From: JALXCH01 sp964495805
GTDB taxonomy: Bacteria > Calditrichota > Calditrichia > RBG-13-44-9
Direction of reading: 5' to 3'
Assembly (NCBI GenBank): GCA_964495805.1
Contig: CAZBWV010000004.1
Coordinates: 1 to 45,348, forward strand
Length of the DNA stretch: 45,348 nucleotides
Made by a program: the position numbers and the translations under genes. The notes under the pieces were generated by a model. The model saw only the letters and a list, made by a program, of their open reading frames with translations, was not told the DNA's origin and made no database searches. Shown piece by piece: positions 44,069-45,348 of the stretch. Positions within the stretch are counted from its first letter, which is position 1. Every line of letters begins with the position of its first letter.

Positions 44069-44250
44069 CCTCAACCTGAATTAAATGGGAGTGAATATAC
44101 AATTTTGCAATAGGGTTATCAAGTTGTTCAATCATTTTATGCAAAAATGAGTAAGCTACTAAAAATTAATCTGCCTCCACAGGCTATATGTGGGATAAAT
44201 CAATTTTCCATTGATTAAATTACGAATTGCGGAAGTTGTTCCCGGAGTCA

Positions 44251-45348
44251 TCAGGAGAGGCGATGCTGAGCCAGACAGCGCGCCAGACGACGATTGATCT
44301 TGGCTGAAGAAATGCGGAATTCCTCCGGCCAGGGCAGGAAATGTTCGGGCACCTTAAATCGTGGTAAATGGCTCTCCAGGAACTCCCGAAGAGATTCGGT
44401 GGAGGGTAACGGATGGGAATCGGTATCCAGAAATGCCACTGGCCGCTGACCAAATTCATCATCATCGATGGGCACAACCAGCGCCTGACGAATATGCGGA
44501 TGGGTTTCCAGTACTCGCTCGATCTCCTCCGGCTGAATGTTCTCACCACCGGAGATGAACATATTGTCCAGCCGACCTTTTACTATCAGATAACCGTTAT
44601 CGTCCATCATGCCCACATCGCGACTGTGGTACCAGCCATCTTTTTCACATGCCGGATGAAATTGCCCTTGCTGGTAAAACCCACGACACAGGGTTCTCCC
44701 CCGAAGCAAAATTTCCCCATCCCCGGCAATGCGTAGTTCCCGGTACTGTAACAACCGCCCTGAGGTTCGTAACCGATCCAGTCCATCGCCAGGCCGGGTG
44801 GTGGTCACCTGCGAAGCCATCTCTGTGTTACCATAGGTGGTCAACAGAGGCAATCCCATTTCTACCGCCCGCTGAATAAGCGGAAATGGTACGGAACTAC
44901 CACCTACCAGCACCGCCTTCAGACGCCGGATGGCTTGCGGAGAAAGGGTTGCCCCTTCCAACAATCGATGCAGCTGAGTGGTAACCAGGGAAAGATGGGT
45001 TACCGATAACGCCAGCAGTGCCCCGGGTAGTTCCATCCCGCCACCGGGAATGGCAATGGCGCTACCAGCCAATAGAGTGCGTAACACAATAGCCAATCCT
45101 CCTACGTGGTACAGCGGTAAGCTGAGCAACCACACATCTCCCGACCGCAAAGGGATATTTCGGTTAGAGCCCAGTGCGCTGTAGAGATGATTTTTTAAGC
45201 TATGCACCACTGCTTTGGCTTCGCCGCTGCTACCGGAGGTAAATATGATGGTGGCGTCCCTGTCGAAATCCAGCATTGCATCTTTTAAAGGCGCTGGTTC
45301 TTCTTTCGCCGGGGTTTCGGTGAGCTGGCTCAGGGAATGAATCGCAGG
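44251..45348 (-). CDS. menE: MenE-like o-succinylbenzoate-CoA ligase, partial (5' end outside the window)
   Basis: The reading frame is open to the right edge, so at least 365 C-terminal residues are present and the start is missing. Adenylate-forming enzyme motifs: phosphate loop IIFTSGSSGEAKAVVHS, the MenE-like LPLYHVGGLAI, the core TTYGNTEMASQ, the hinge GRLDNMFISGGENIQPEEIE and the catalytic Lys in SSAKINRRLA. The HVGGL and small core support o-succinylbenzoate-CoA ligase of menaquinone synthesis over fatty-acid ligases, but other acyl-CoA ligases cannot be ruled out without the rest. Menaquinol would be the electron donor expected for the cytochrome b fusion at 31.8-34.5 kb. The 180 nt between this gene and the Mur ligase hold nothing recognisable. 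Confidence 0.78.
   Translation of the reverse strand, partial: PAIHSLSQLTETPAKEEPAPLKDAMLDFDRDATIIFTSGSSGEAKAVVHSLKNHLYSALGSNRNIPLRSGDVWLLSLPLYHVGGLAIVLRTLLAGSAIAIPGGGMELPGALLALSVTHLSLVTTQLHRLLEGATLSPQAIRRLKAVLVGGSSVPFPLIQRAVEMGLPLLTTYGNTEMASQVTTTRPGDGLDRLRTSGRLLQYRELRIAGDGEILLRGRTLCRGFYQQGQFHPACEKDGWYHSRDVGMMDDNGYLIVKGRLDNMFISGGENIQPEEIERVLETHPHIRQALVVPIDDDEFGQRPVAFLDTDSHPLPSTESLREFLESHLPRFKVPEHFLPWPEEFRISSAKINRRLARCLAQHRLS

Overview
The window looks like chromosomal DNA of a Gram-negative bacterium from the Fibrobacterota-Chlorobiota-Bacteroidota (FCB) side of the tree. Evidence: a TonB-dependent receptor with an N-terminal carboxypeptidase-regulatory-like domain, an outer-membrane lipoprotein and beta-barrel of Bacteroidota type, and two secreted proteins ending in the PNPFN-type C-terminal domain that marks cargo of the type IX (Por) secretion system and is very common in Calditrichota, Ignavibacteria and their relatives. 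A 19-haem cytochrome fused to a quinol-oxidising cytochrome b, together with hypA/hypB, suggests an anaerobic or facultative respiratory lifestyle. A Calditrichota-like organism would fit, but this is inference; there is no rRNA in the window. I see no phage, transposase, tRNA or CRISPR array.

Layout. 1-10.6 kb: a membrane hybrid histidine kinase, an M64 peptidase and an acyl-CoA dehydrogenase on the minus strand; then a TPR protein, a REC-PAS-HD-GYP c-di-GMP phosphodiesterase and an aldehyde dehydrogenase on the plus strand; then a histidine phosphatase (minus). 10.7-21 kb: an outer-membrane block consisting of a DUF4876-like lipoprotein and a beta-barrel protein (plus), then fructose-bisphosphate aldolase, an EamA transporter, an SGNH hydrolase-TPR protein and a TonB-dependent receptor (minus). 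Two composite tandem-repeat loci (10.72-10.90 kb and 18.09-18.22 kb), built from a 7-bp and a 9-bp unit and G-rich on the minus strand, bracket this block. 21-31.5 kb: secreted proteins, namely a 13-fold Asp-box/Ycf48-like protein, an M16 peptidase and an M1 aminopeptidase, with the folate enzyme FtcD and a small unknown protein between them. 31.7-35.5 kb: the multihaem cytochrome and, divergently, the manganese exporter MntP. 35.5-45.3 kb: an ATP-grasp ligase, a tiny winged-helix regulator divergent from acetyl-CoA synthetase, a small Cys-rich protein, MutY, a 101-residue unknown, HypA/HypB, a MurF-like ligase without its N-terminal domain, and a MenE-like acyl-CoA ligase that runs off the right edge.

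How the genes may work together. The receptor, lipoprotein and barrel can be read as parts of one outer-membrane uptake system. MenE (menaquinone synthesis, if the assignment is right) and the haem c/b fusion are both linked to the quinone pool. The kinase and HD-GYP protein are signalling proteins with no obvious local targets. Most genes are single transcription units with recognisable Rho-independent terminators; clear short operons are hypA-hypB, the SGNH hydrolase-EamA pair, and probably M1 peptidase-small ORF.

The most unusual items are the two composite satellites, one of which contains the receptor's stop codon; the 19-haem/cytochrome b fusion; a C2H2-like insertion in FtcD; and the N-terminally short MurF homologue.
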